A stretch of DNA of 64,000 bases from Mangrovimicrobium sp033283385 (lineage in GTDB: Bacteria > Pseudomonadota > Gammaproteobacteria > Pseudomonadales > Halieaceae): assembly GCA_033283385.1 (NCBI GenBank), contig JAWMQQ010000002.1, positions 496,001 through 560,000 on the forward strand, in the 5' to 3' direction. The position numbers and the translations under genes are program-made. Shown in pieces: positions 35,631-43,799 of this stretch (positions are counted from its first letter, which is position 1; each line of letters opens with the position of its first letter). The notes below the pieces were generated by a model, which was not told the origin of the DNA, did no database searches, and saw only the letters and a program-made list of their open reading frames with translations.

Positions 35631-37970
35631 ATGACCATAGCGGGAAAACTCAATCTGCTGGTGGTATCACTATTGCTTGGAATGAGCCTGCTCCTGTGTG
35701 GCCTGTCGGGGATGCGCGATTACCGCCTTGCGCGGGACCAGCAGATTCACACGATTGTCGATGAAGTAGAGCAGCGCAGCGAAATCCCCCTCTATCTCCA
35801 CTACGGAGAAAAGCAGGCACTGGCCGCGGTGCTGGATGGCCTGCGCGCGGCCCCGCCGGTGCAGTACGTGGTCGCCTACGACAGCCAGGGCGCAAGGCAG
35901 CTGACCCGCCCGACCGGCCCGCCGGTGCACATACCCGACATGCAGTCGCTGCGACGGGAAGTCTCGGATGTCGACGTCTCCCTGAGCAGTGTCGATTCAC
36001 ACGGCCAGCCGGTGGGCAGCGGCCTGCTCAGCGCCCTGTTCGGCGCCGACCACAGTTTCCAGCTGGTAGTGCCGGTGACCGCGCCAGTGAACCCCCTGAA
36101 GGCCGACCTGCAGCGGGCTGACTTCTTTCCCCGGCAGGGCGCCGACGGCGCCGTAAGCAGTTTCGTCGTCGGCTACCTGCAGATCGGCATCAGCCAGCGC
36201 GGCCTGATGCAGCAGGTGCTGCCCGGCATGGGGGCCATGCTGGCCACCAGCATGGGGCTGATGCTGCTGGCGCTGGTGCTCAGCCTCTGGCTCAGCCGCC
36301 GCATCACCGTGCCGATATCGCGCCTGGCGCAGCTGGCGGACGGCATTGCCTCCGGCGGCCTGCACGAGCCGGTAAAGGTGAAGGGTAGCGGCGAGGTACA
36401 GGAGATCGCCAAGATCCTCAACGGCGTCATTACCGGCGTGACCGAATACAAGCAGCGCATGGACACCGACCACCACCTGCTGAGCATGAAGGTGGAGGAG
36501 CGCAACGATCAGCTCTCGCGGCGCAACGAGGAGCTCAACCGCGCAGTCAAGCAGGTGACCCGGGCCAAGAACCGCCTGCACCACCTGGCCTATTACGACG
36601 GCCTGACGGCGCTGCCCAACCGCCGGCTGTTTACCGAGCAGCTGGCGCTGTTGCTCAAACAGATGGAGCGCAATGACAGGATGCTCGCTGTCCTGTTCCT
36701 CGACCTCGACAACTTCAAGCGCATCAACGACTCGCTGGGGCACAACGCCGGTGACGTGCTGTTGCGCGAAGTGGGCGAGCGCGTGTCGCGCTGCATCCGC
36801 AGCAGCGACGTGGTCGCCAGTGGCGCGAATCCCGACCCGGGCGCGCGTATCGACGTCTCGCGCATCGGCGGCGACGAGTTCACCGTCGTGCTCAGCCAGC
36901 TCGAATCCCGCGAGGCGGCGGAGAAAGTCGCCGAACGCCTGCGCAACGAATTGATCCGGCCGATGCTGATCAACGGCCACGAACTTGTGGTGACCTCCAG
37001 TATCGGTGTCGCCCTTGCCCCGGATCACGCCGACAACGTGGAGGGCCTGCTGCGCTGCGCGGATACCGCGATGTACCGCGCCAAGACCAGCGGCAAGAAC
37101 AACTTCATGTTTTACGATCCCGCCATGGACGACGCCAGCATCGAGCGCCTCACCCTGGAAAACGAGCTGCGCAAGACCCTGGAGCGCGGCGGGCTGGAGT
37201 TGCACTACCAGCCCCAGGTGGATACCCACAGCGGGTCCGTGGTCGGCGCGGAGGCGCTGGTGCGCTGGAACCACCCGGAGTATGGCTCGATCTCGCCGGT
37301 GCGCTTCATTCCCCTGGCCGAGGAGATGGGGCTTATCGGCGTGCTCGGCGAATGGGTGCTGCGCGAGGCCTGCCGGCAGGTGGCGGACTGGGCCTCGCGC
37401 GGCGTGAAGCTCGCCCGGGTCTCGGTCAATGTCTCGGCGCTGCAGTTCACGCCGAGCTTCAACGCGATGATCCGCGAAGTGCTGGAGGAGACCGGCATTC
37501 CCCCCGGCGTGTTGCAGCTGGAGGTGACCGAGGGCGTGTTGATGAGCGATATCAGCACCTCCGTCGCCGCGCTGGCCGAACTGCGCGAAATGGGCGTGGG
37601 GCTGGCGATCGACGACTTCGGTACCGGCTATTCCTCCCTGAATTACCTCAGCCGCTTCCCGCTGGACGAGTTGAAGATCGATCGCAATTTCGTCGTCGAC
37701 GCGGTGGCCAGCGACCAGGGAGCGAGCCTGGTCAAGGGTATCATCGCCCTCACCCGCAGCCTGGGGCTGAAACCGGTGGCCGAAGGTGTCGAGACCCTGG
37801 AGCAGTTCCACTTCCTGACCCGCAACGGGGCCAACGTGATCCAGGGGTTCCTGTTCAGTCGCCCGGTGCCGGCGCAGGAGCTGGAGGAGTTGCTGACTCC
37901 CTGGCACTACGCGGAATTCCTGCAGCAGCTGGACGAACCGGCGGCGGAGAAGGCCGGCCTGGCAAACTGA
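35631..37970 (+). CDS. Membrane sensor with intact GGDEF and EAL domains
   Basis: A 779-residue cyclic-di-GMP enzyme of the inner membrane. It has a membrane helix at about residues 7-27, a periplasmic sensor region, a second helix at about 200-222, HAMP to about 275, a coiled coil, GGDEF (about 315-490, motif RIGGDEF) and EAL (about 500-755, motif EALVRW with IDDFGTGYSSL and LKIDRNFV). Both catalytic signatures are preserved, so it could make and break c-di-GMP; which activity dominates cannot be told. Start ATG 35631 has only a modest ribosome site. It is adjacent to the chemosensory block but separated by two unknown genes. Confidence 0.93.
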   Translation: MTIAGKLNLLVVSLLLGMSLLLCGLSGMRDYRLARDQQIHTIVDEVEQRSEIPLYLHYGEKQALAAVLDGLRAAPPVQYVVAYDSQGARQLTRPTGPPVHIPDMQSLRREVSDVDVSLSSVDSHGQPVGSGLLSALFGADHSFQLVVPVTAPVNPLKADLQRADFFPRQGADGAVSSFVVGYLQIGISQRGLMQQVLPGMGAMLATSMGLMLLALVLSLWLSRRITVPISRLAQLADGIASGGLHEPVKVKGSGEVQEIAKILNGVITGVTEYKQRMDTDHHLLSMKVEERNDQLSRRNEELNRAVKQVTRAKNRLHHLAYYDGLTALPNRRLFTEQLALLLKQMERNDRMLAVLFLDLDNFKRINDSLGHNAGDVLLREVGERVSRCIRSSDVVASGANPDPGARIDVSRIGGDEFTVVLSQLESREAAEKVAERLRNELIRPMLINGHELVVTSSIGVALAPDHADNVEGLLRCADTAMYRAKTSGKNNFMFYDPAMDDASIERLTLENELRKTLERGGLELHYQPQVDTHSGSVVGAEALVRWNHPEYGSISPVRFIPLAEEMGLIGVLGEWVLREACRQVADWASRGVKLARVSVNVSALQFTPSFNAMIREVLEETGIPPGVLQLEVTEGVLMSDISTSVAALAELREMGVGLAIDDFGTGYSSLNYLSRFPLDELKIDRNFVVDAVASDQGASLVKGIIALTRSLGLKPVAEGVETLEQFHFLTRNGANVIQGFLFSRPVPAQELEELLTPWHYAEFLQQLDEPAAEKAGLAN

Positions 37971-37971
37971 T

Positions 37972-37986
37972 CCCCGGCTTCCGGGG
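37972..37986. terminator. GC hairpin between convergent genes
   Basis: CCCCGG (37972-37977), loop CTT, CCGGGG (37981-37986) lies in the 18-base gap between the stop codons of the GGDEF-EAL gene and the HtrA-family protease. There is no T run, so if it terminates it is weak, but its position suits both strands. Confidence 0.4.
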
Positions 37987-37988
37987 GC

Positions 37989-39047
37989 CTACTGGGATTC
38001 GGTCAGTACGACCTCGAAGCGCTTTTCCTGCTTGCCCCGGCGCGTGCGGATGGTGACGCGATCCCCTGGCTTGTGTTGCTCCAGCGCCGAGAGGTAGTCG
38101 TCGTTGTTGCGCACCCGCTGCTTGCCCACGTAGGTGATCACATCCCCCAGCTCTATCTGCATGGCGGAAACCTGCCGTGCGCCCTGCATGCCGGCCTTGG
38201 CCGCCGGCAGGCCGGGGTAGACCTGCACCACGGGCAGCCCGTCGATGCCGTTGCGGCGAATCCACTTGTCGCTGGCCAGCTCCACGCCGATGATCGGGTG
38301 CAGCACCTTGCCGTAGGCGATCAGTTGCGGCACCACGCTTTTTACCGTGTTCACCGGAATCGCGAAGCCGATGCCGGCGCTGGCGCCGGACGGGCTGTAG
38401 ATGGCCGTGTTCACGCCTACCAGCTGGCCCAGCGAGTTGAGCAGGGGCCCGCCGGAATTGCCGGGGTTGATCGCCGCGTCGGTCTGGATCACGCCGCGGA
38501 TCTTGCGCCCGGTGGGCGCCTGGATCTCGCGCCCCAGTGCGCTGACCACGCCGGTGGTGAGCGTGGTGTCCAGCCCGAACGGGTTGCCGATGGCGAGAAC
38601 CTTGCGGCCGACGGAGAGTTCGGAGGAGTCGCCCAGGGGCAGGCTCTTCAGGTCCTTCGGCGGGTTCTTGATGCGCAGCACCGCCAGGTCCTTCTCGGGA
38701 GCCGCGCCGATGATGTCGGCGTCGTAGTCTTCGCGGTTGCCCAGGGTGACGATCAGTTTGTCGGCGCCGGCGATGACGTGGAAGTTGGTGACGATCAGTC
38801 CGCTGTCGTCCCAGACAAACCCGCTGCCGGCGCCGCGCGGGATCTCCTGCACGTTGAGCGTGAAGGGTACCCGGCGCAGGGCGGTATTGGTGACGTAGAC
38901 GACGGAGGGGCTGGCGCGGCTGAAGATCTCGGTGGAGTTGGCCTCGTCCTCGGTGGCGAAGCTGAGGTAGTCGACTGCCGCCGCGGGCGCCGCGGCGCAC
39001 AGTACCAGCAGCGCCGGAAGCAGTACCCGGCGGAACGCCTCAGGCAT
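37989..39047 (-). CDS. Periplasmic trypsin-like protease with one PDZ domain (HtrA/DegS family)
   Basis: A 352-residue envelope protease with an N-terminal signal peptide or anchor (residues 6-24). The catalytic triad is complete: H90 in TNFHVI, D120 in EKDLAVLRI, S198 in NPGNSGGP. One PDZ domain follows (about 245-345). A single PDZ and short N-terminal hydrophobic stretch are closer to DegS/AlgW than to DegP, but the lack of adjacent degP or sigma-E genes leaves the exact orthology open. It overlaps the end of htpX by 8 bases, suggesting the two quality-control proteases are coexpressed. Confidence 0.9.
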   Translation of the reverse strand: MPEAFRRVLLPALLVLCAAAPAAAVDYLSFATEDEANSTEIFSRASPSVVYVTNTALRRVPFTLNVQEIPRGAGSGFVWDDSGLIVTNFHVIAGADKLIVTLGNREDYDADIIGAAPEKDLAVLRIKNPPKDLKSLPLGDSSELSVGRKVLAIGNPFGLDTTLTTGVVSALGREIQAPTGRKIRGVIQTDAAINPGNSGGPLLNSLGQLVGVNTAIYSPSGASAGIGFAIPVNTVKSVVPQLIAYGKVLHPIIGVELASDKWIRRNGIDGLPVVQVYPGLPAAKAGMQGARQVSAMQIELGDVITYVGKQRVRNNDDYLSALEQHKPGDRVTIRTRRGKQEKRFEVVLTESQ

Positions 39048-39921
39048 TCTTCAGTGCCCGGATGCGTTCCTCCAGCGGCGGGTGAGTGCGCAGCAGGGCG
39101 CTGACGTTCTGCTTGAGCTGCTCGCTGATGCCGAAGGCGGTCATCTCGCCGGGCAGGTCCTGGGGCAGGCCCTGCTCCGCGCGCAGCCGCTGCAGGGCGG
39201 CGACCATGTTGTCGCGCTGGGCCAGCCGCGCGCCGGCGGCGTCGGCGCGGAATTCGCGCCAGCGGGAGAACCAGAAAACGATCAGGCTGGCGAGGAAGCT
39301 CAGCACGATCTGCGCCAGCATGTACACCGCGAAGTAACCGAGGCCGAAGCCGCGGTCGTTCTTGAACACCACCCGGTCCACGGTGTGGCCGATGATGCGG
39401 GCGAAGAACAGCACGAAGGTGTTGAGCACGCCCTGCAACAGGGTCAGTGTCACCATGTCGCCGTTGGCCACGTGGCCGATCTCATGGGCCATTACCGCGC
39501 GCACTTCATTCGGCGGGAAGCGCTCCAGCAGGCCGGCGCTCACCGCGACCAGCGCATCGTCGCGGTTCCAGCCGGTGGCGAAGGCGTTGGAGGCCTGGGA
39601 GGGGAAAATTCCCACCTCGGGCATCTTGATACCCGCCTCTTTGGCGAGTTCGGCCACGGTGTCCACCAGCCACTGCTCCTGGCTGTTGCGCGGCTGCTCG
39701 ATGACCACCGTGCCGGTGCCGCGCTTGGCCATCCACTTGGAGAGCAGCAGGGAGATGAAGGAACCGCCGAAACCGAACAGGGCGCAGAAGATAAGCAGGG
39801 AGGTGAGATTGAGGTCGACGCCGTTGGCGGCCATGACCCCCTGCAGGCCGAGCAGGTGGAAGACGATGCCGACAAGGACCATGACCGCAAAGTTGGTCGC
39901 CAGAAATAGCAGGATGCGCAT
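39040..39921 (-). CDS. htpX: Membrane zinc metalloprotease HtpX
   Basis: An M48 protease of the inner membrane that degrades misfolded membrane proteins. Starting at ATG 39921 the product is 293 residues, the E. coli length; the open frame upstream is low-complexity basic sequence and was not used. It has two N-terminal helices, the zinc motif MAHEIGHVANGD, a helix pair in the middle and the third ligand region REFRADAAGA. The ATG overlaps nothing upstream; a 105-residue unknown gene ends 4 bases before it. Confidence 0.95.
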   Translation of the reverse strand: MRILLFLATNFAVMVLVGIVFHLLGLQGVMAANGVDLNLTSLLIFCALFGFGGSFISLLLSKWMAKRGTGTVVIEQPRNSQEQWLVDTVAELAKEAGIKMPEVGIFPSQASNAFATGWNRDDALVAVSAGLLERFPPNEVRAVMAHEIGHVANGDMVTLTLLQGVLNTFVLFFARIIGHTVDRVVFKNDRGFGLGYFAVYMLAQIVLSFLASLIVFWFSRWREFRADAAGARLAQRDNMVAALQRLRAEQGLPQDLPGEMTAFGISEQLKQNVSALLRTHPPLEERIRALKNA

Positions 39922-39925
39922 GAGT

Positions 39926-40243
39926 TCAGGAAGCTCCCTCGGTGATTTTGTCGTCGGCTTCGACCGTCGCCGGGTCGGCCGGTTCCGTCTCCTCGTCGCC
40001 AAAGCCGGGCAGTGGCACCTGGCTGGCCTCGATCACGGGCTCGCCGCGTTCTGACAGGGCGACCGCAAGCACGCGGCCGCGCAGGTCGACGTCCTTGCTG
40101 GACAGTTCGAAAAGCGTGTTGACGGCCTCGTCCTCGTGGCGGGCGCGCATGACGGTCTTGGGCTCGTTGCCGCTGACCCAGGCCCTGGATTTGCCCCAGT
40201 AATGGCCGTGCTGGTTGCAGATAACAAATACTTCGTCTGCCAT
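39926..40243 (-). CDS. Unknown acidic protein upstream of htpX
   Basis: A 105-residue soluble protein starting at ATG 40243, which follows GAGGAA about 10 bases upstream on the minus strand; the longer reading of 12 residues has no ribosome site. It opens with MADEVFVICNQHGHYWGKSR, a stretch with paired Cys and His, and ends in a very acidic tail. No family is recognised. It is cotranscribed with htpX and the HtrA-type protease. Confidence 0.65.
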   Translation of the reverse strand: MADEVFVICNQHGHYWGKSRAWVSGNEPKTVMRARHEDEAVNTLFELSSKDVDLRGRVLAVALSERGEPVIEASQVPLPGFGDEETEPADPATVEADDKITEGAS

Positions 40244-40347
40244 GGTGTGTGCAGTTCCTCCATCGGGTTTTGCCGGCAAGTTTAAGCAGATGCGGGCCGG
40301 CTGGCCAGCGCTGCGGCCGCCGGTCGCGGCCAGCAGTCCCGGCGAGT

Positions 40348-41073
40348 TCAGCCCAGCAGGAAATCCCGGGCCTGGTTGATCTTCGCCGCCAGGTAGTCGT
40401 TGCCGCCGCGGTCCGGGTGCAGCTTCTGCATCAGCTTGCGGTGGGCGGCGACGATGTCCTCGTCGCTGGCGTCCTCGGCGACGCCGAGAATCGCCAGCGC
40501 CTCCGCGCGGGTCATGCTGCCGGTGCGGCCGGGGTCGGCGCCGCCACCGCTGCCGCTGCCGCTGCCGCCGGCGCCAGTGCCGGGGAAGCGCTGTTCCAGG
40601 TAGCTGGCCAGCAGCTGCACGGAGTCGTTGTCCTCGCGCTGGCAGTAGGCCATCAGCTCGTCCAGCTGCGCGCGGTCCATGTCCGCCAGGCGCCAGTCCT
40701 TGTAGCGCCCCTGCAGTACCTCGCCGCTGAGCGCGCCGCTGTCGTGGTCCAGTTGCATCCTGAGAATGGCGGTGGTCACCGTCGAGGTCTGGCCGGGCGC
40801 GGGGCCGGCGTGGCCGAACTTCGCCGCCAGCATGGGGAACAGGCGCAGCAGCACCGGCCCGAGCTGGCGCAGCACCAGCAACAGGCCGGTGATGGCCACG
40901 CCGATCCAGTGCATCCTGCCGGTGATGGCGAGCAGGAAAACCACGGCCACCGCCACGCCGAGGGCGAGCTTCATGTACTCGCCGCGGCGCTTGTGGGGAG
41001 GCGCCGCCTGGGCACGTCGAAACAGGATGTAGAGGACGGCGGCGATGGCCGCCAGCAGGATCAGTCGTGGCAC
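40348..41073 (-). CDS. Membrane-anchored DnaJ-domain protein
   Basis: A 241-residue protein with two N-terminal hydrophobic segments (about residues 3-19 and 35-70), a variable middle, a Gly/Ser-rich linker and a C-terminal J domain (about 185-240) with the HPDRGG motif that stimulates DnaK ATPase. The arrangement resembles Tim14/Pam18-like bacterial proteins with a C-terminal J domain. It probably recruits DnaK to the membrane. It lies 7 bases downstream of the VWA-like gene on the same strand. Confidence 0.88.
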   Translation of the reverse strand: MPRLILLAAIAAVLYILFRRAQAAPPHKRRGEYMKLALGVAVAVVFLLAITGRMHWIGVAITGLLLVLRQLGPVLLRLFPMLAAKFGHAGPAPGQTSTVTTAILRMQLDHDSGALSGEVLQGRYKDWRLADMDRAQLDELMAYCQREDNDSVQLLASYLEQRFPGTGAGGSGSGSGGGADPGRTGSMTRAEALAILGVAEDASDEDIVAAHRKLMQKLHPDRGGNDYLAAKINQARDFLLG

Positions 41074-41080
41074 GGAACTC

Positions 41081-41767
41081 TCAGTGCTTCAGTTGCTCGA
41101 GCAGCAGTTTAGCACCCTCGCCGCCCTGGTTCTGCAGCGCCGCGAGGCCGCCTGCGGCATAGCTGGCCACCGCCCGCAGCAGGTCGGCCAGCGCGTTCGG
41201 GCTGGCCTGGTCGAAGCGGGCCCAGGCGCCGCCGCTGAGCTGCGCCATGCGGCGAAAGCAGCGCTCGGCGTCGCGCAGCGCGCCCTCCTGGAAGATGAAC
41301 AACGGCAGTTTGAGCAGTCCGCACTGGCCGGCCAGCTGGCACAGTGTGTCGGCGTTTTCCTCGAGGGCATCGCCAATGAAGACCACCGCCTTGATCCGCG
41401 CGCGGCCGTGTTCGCGCAGGGCGTGGCGCAGCAGGCGTTCGATCTGGGTGTGGCCGCCCTCGCAGGACACCCGGCCCATGGCGGCGGCGAGCTTCTGCGA
41501 GTCGCTGGTGAAGGGGCTGGCGTGGAAGTCGCCAAAGCCGCGGTAGTAGCACAGCTGCACGCTGAGGCTGCTGTCGCGCTGTACGGCGAGGAACATCTCG
41601 CGCTGCAGGTGGCAGGCGCGGTCCCAGGTGGGCTGGCGGCTGGCGGTGGCGTCGAGGCAGAACAGCAGGCGGGGCTGGCGGTCGGTAAACTGCGTGATGT
41701 CCCTGCTGCGGCGCAGGAACTGGTCGATTTCGGTCGCGGACGAACGGCGCGCGGGGGGTCTTGCCAT
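41081..41767 (-). CDS. VWA-like protein
   Basis: A 228-residue cytoplasmic protein with a von Willebrand A-type fold: LLFCLDATASR near residue 35 where the metal site DxSxS is expected, a later GGHTQIERLL segment and KAVVFIGDALEEN. In DATAS the first Ser of the metal motif is Thr, as in some bacterial VWA proteins. Function unknown. It precedes the DnaJ-domain gene by 7 bases and follows a small unknown gene, so the three may form an operon. Confidence 0.75.
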   Translation of the reverse strand: MARPPARRSSATEIDQFLRRSRDITQFTDRQPRLLFCLDATASRQPTWDRACHLQREMFLAVQRDSSLSVQLCYYRGFGDFHASPFTSDSQKLAAAMGRVSCEGGHTQIERLLRHALREHGRARIKAVVFIGDALEENADTLCQLAGQCGLLKLPLFIFQEGALRDAERCFRRMAQLSGGAWARFDQASPNALADLLRAVASYAAGGLAALQNQGGEGAKLLLEQLKH

Positions 41768-41792
41768 AGTCGGGGGCGCCGCGAGGGCGGTA

Positions 41793-41984
41793 TCAGTGAG
41801 ACTGTGCGCCCAGTTTACCGATTCGGGCGAGTTCCGCCAGATAGCAGCGGCGCGCCGCGAGTTCGTCGATTGCCTGCTGCAGTTCGCGCTCGGAGATGGC
41901 GCGCTTGTCTTCGCAGGATACCAGCTCCCACAGCTTGCGGCTGCACAGTTCGCTGGCGTCGAAATTGTTGTTGCGTAGTTCCAT
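41793..41984 (-). CDS. Small unknown protein
   Basis: A 63-residue, charged and probably helical protein with three Cys, starting at ATG 41984 behind a good ribosome site (AAGGAAA on the minus strand, 5 bases upstream). No family is recognised. It is 25 bases upstream of the VWA-like gene on the same strand. Confidence 0.6.
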   Translation of the reverse strand: MELRNNNFDASELCSRKLWELVSCEDKRAISERELQQAIDELAARRCYLAELARIGKLGAQSH

Positions 41985-42039
41985 CGTGTTTCCTTTCTTG
42001 TAGCGGCTCCGGTTGCGGCGCCTGTGGGAATCAGCCTAG

Positions 42040-42120
42040 ATCAGGACTGTGACACGCTTGTGACGCCCACTGGCGGCGCCTTTACGGCGTCCGACTTGAA
42101 TCCACACCCGCTACGGGTGT
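42040..42120. repeat. Structured palindromic segment upstream of msrA
   Basis: The gap between the small unknown gene and msrA (41985-42209) holds nested inverted repeats: GACGCC near 42062 with GGCGTC near 42086, and a perfect 7-bp stem ACACCCG (42104-42110), loop CTA, CGGGTGT (42114-42120). On the minus strand the latter reads GTAG followed by a hairpin, the same layout as the REP elements elsewhere in the window but with a different stem. It is either a diverged repeat or a structured leader. A TACAAT at about 42190 may be the msrA -10. Confidence 0.45.
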
Positions 42121-42209
42121 CTACTTCCCCTGTGATCAATTCACCTCCACTGTATCCCACATTTCCGGGAATGCAATGGCCCGCGAGAATACAATCTGGA
42201 GAAATCAGC

Positions 42210-42860
42210 ATGTCTCTGTTCGATATTCGCAAGAAACACAGCCTGCCCACGGCGGATACCGCGCTGCCGGGGCGGGACGAGGCGATGCCGGTGCCGCCGA
42301 CGCATTTCGTCAACGGCAACCCCATGCGCGGGCCGTTTCCCGAGCAGATGGAGCTGGCGCTGTTCGGCATGGGCTGCTTCTGGGGCGTGGAGCGCAAGTT
42401 CTGGCAGCTGCCCGGGGTATATACCACGGCGGCGGGCTACGCGGCCGGCATCACGCCCAACCCCACCTACCGTGAGGTCTGCACCGGCATGACCGGTCAC
42501 AACGAGGTGGTGCAGGTGGTCTTCGACCCCGCCGGAATCAGCTATACGGAGCTGCTGAAAGCCTTCTGGGAGGGCCACGACCCGACCCAGGGCATGCGCC
42601 AGGGGAATGACCTCGGCACCCAGTACCGCTCGGGCATCTACACCTTCGGCGAGGCCCAGCAGGCCGAGGCGCTGGCCTCCCGCGACGCCTTCCAGGTGGC
42701 CCTGGACGCGTCCGGTTACGGCGAGATCACCACGGAGATCCTCCCCGCGCCGCCGTTCTACTACGCCGAGGAATATCACCAGCAGTACCTCGCCAAGAAC
42801 CCCGGCGGCTACTGCGGCCTCGGCGGCACCGGCGTAACCTGCCCCGCAGGAGTCCTGTAG
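42210..42860 (+). CDS. msrA: Peptide methionine-S-sulfoxide reductase
   Basis: Repairs oxidised methionine using thioredoxin. From ATG 42210, placed after CTGGAGAAA, it has 216 residues, close to the E. coli enzyme. The catalytic Cys is C56 in FGMGCFWGVE; GHNEVVQVVFDP, YRSGIYTF and the C-terminal Cys residues (GYCGLGGTGVTCP), which recycle the active site, are present. The upstream open frame was rejected because it crosses the structured intergenic region. The stop codon TAG is formed by the first GTAG of the downstream repeat array. Confidence 0.95.
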   Translation: MSLFDIRKKHSLPTADTALPGRDEAMPVPPTHFVNGNPMRGPFPEQMELALFGMGCFWGVERKFWQLPGVYTTAAGYAAGITPNPTYREVCTGMTGHNEVVQVVFDPAGISYTELLKAFWEGHDPTQGMRQGNDLGTQYRSGIYTFGEAQQAEALASRDAFQVALDASGYGEITTEILPAPPFYYAEEYHQQYLAKNPGGYCGLGGTGVTCPAGVL

Positions 42861-43078
42861 GAGCCTGCTACGCAGGCGATGAATCGAGCCCTGAACCGAT
42901 CGCGCGCACAGCGCGCTCCTACAGTTGCGTCCTGTAGGAGCCTGCTACGCAGGCGATGAATCGAGCGCTGAACCGATCGCGCGCACAGCGCGCTCCTACA
43001 GTTGCGTCCTGTAGGAGCCTGCTACGCAGGCGATGAATCGAGCGCTGAACCGATCGCGCGCACAGCGCGCCCCTACGG
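42857..43078. repeat. Three tandem 77-bp REP doublets
   Basis: Units start at 42857, 42934 and 43011. Each holds a GTAG-plus-hairpin element with stem GCCTGC/GCAGGC, then an inverted second type with stem GCGCGC around TGT, ending in CTCCTAC. Copies are almost identical; the third is slightly degraded at its end. The array fills the space between the convergent msrA and rsmE genes and the first GTAG supplies the msrA stop codon. It is a BIME-like cluster and may act as a bidirectional transcription barrier. Confidence 0.9.
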
Positions 43079-43084
43079 GGGCAC

Positions 43085-43792
43085 CTAGAACAATCGCGCT
43101 AGCAGTGCGGTGACGGCGTTTTCCACCCGCAGGATGCGCGGGCCGAGGCTCACCGGCTCGCAGCCGGCCTCGTTCAGCTTTTCCACTTCGTAGGGAATGA
43201 ACCCGCCCTCGGGGCCGATCGCCAGCAGCGTGGCGCCGCTGACCGCCCGCGGGCACTCGGGGTATTCACCCGGGTGGGCGAGCAGGCCGCGGCGACCGGC
43301 CAGCAGGCCGGGCAGGGTGTCCTCGACGAAGGGTTTGAAGCGGCGCTGCAGGTGGATTCGCGGCAGTACCGTGTCGCGCGATTGCTCCAGGCCCTGCAGG
43401 CAGTACTCGCGCAGGGTGGCCGGCTCCAGTACCGGGGTCTGCCAGTAGCTCTTTTCCACCCGCCAGGTGTTGAGCAGGTGCAGCTCGGGAACACCCAGTT
43501 CCGCCGCGCCGCGCACGATGCGGCGCAGCATCTTGGGTCGCGGCAGGGCGAGCACCAGTACCAGGGGCAGTTTCTGCGGCGGCGGGGTGTCGAGGACGAC
43601 CTCCAGCAGGGCCTCGTCGTCACCCATGGCGATGATGCCGGCGGTGCCGGTCTCCCCGCCGATCTCGCCGACCCGCAGGGAATCGCCTTCGCCCTTGCCG
43701 TGAACGGCCTTCAAGTGCGCAAGTTGCCGGCCGCTGACCCGCACCCGGCCCTGCGCGTCGCGCGCGCCGGCCTCGAACAGCAGCAGGTTCAC
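43085..43792 (-). CDS. rsmE: 16S rRNA m3U1498 methyltransferase
   Basis: Methylates U1498 of 16S rRNA. Starting at GTG 43792 the protein has 235 residues, the usual length, with an N-terminal PUA-like domain (VRVSGRQLAHLKAV) and a SPOUT knot domain with LLAIGPEGGFIPYEVEKL and LGPRILRVENAVTALLA. The open frame upstream runs antisense-like inside rimO and was not used. It lies 7 bases downstream of rimO, so the two translation-related genes share a transcript. Confidence 0.95.
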   Translation of the reverse strand: MNLLLFEAGARDAQGRVRVSGRQLAHLKAVHGKGEGDSLRVGEIGGETGTAGIIAMGDDEALLEVVLDTPPPQKLPLVLVLALPRPKMLRRIVRGAAELGVPELHLLNTWRVEKSYWQTPVLEPATLREYCLQGLEQSRDTVLPRIHLQRRFKPFVEDTLPGLLAGRRGLLAHPGEYPECPRAVSGATLLAIGPEGGFIPYEVEKLNEAGCEPVSLGPRILRVENAVTALLARLF

Positions 43793-43799
43793 GGTGTGC

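Noticed and set aside
42857..43078. Possible CRISPR array or transposon end
   Set aside because: The 77-bp units lack variable spacers, and the internal hairpins with GTAG ends fit REP elements. No transposase gene is adjacent.
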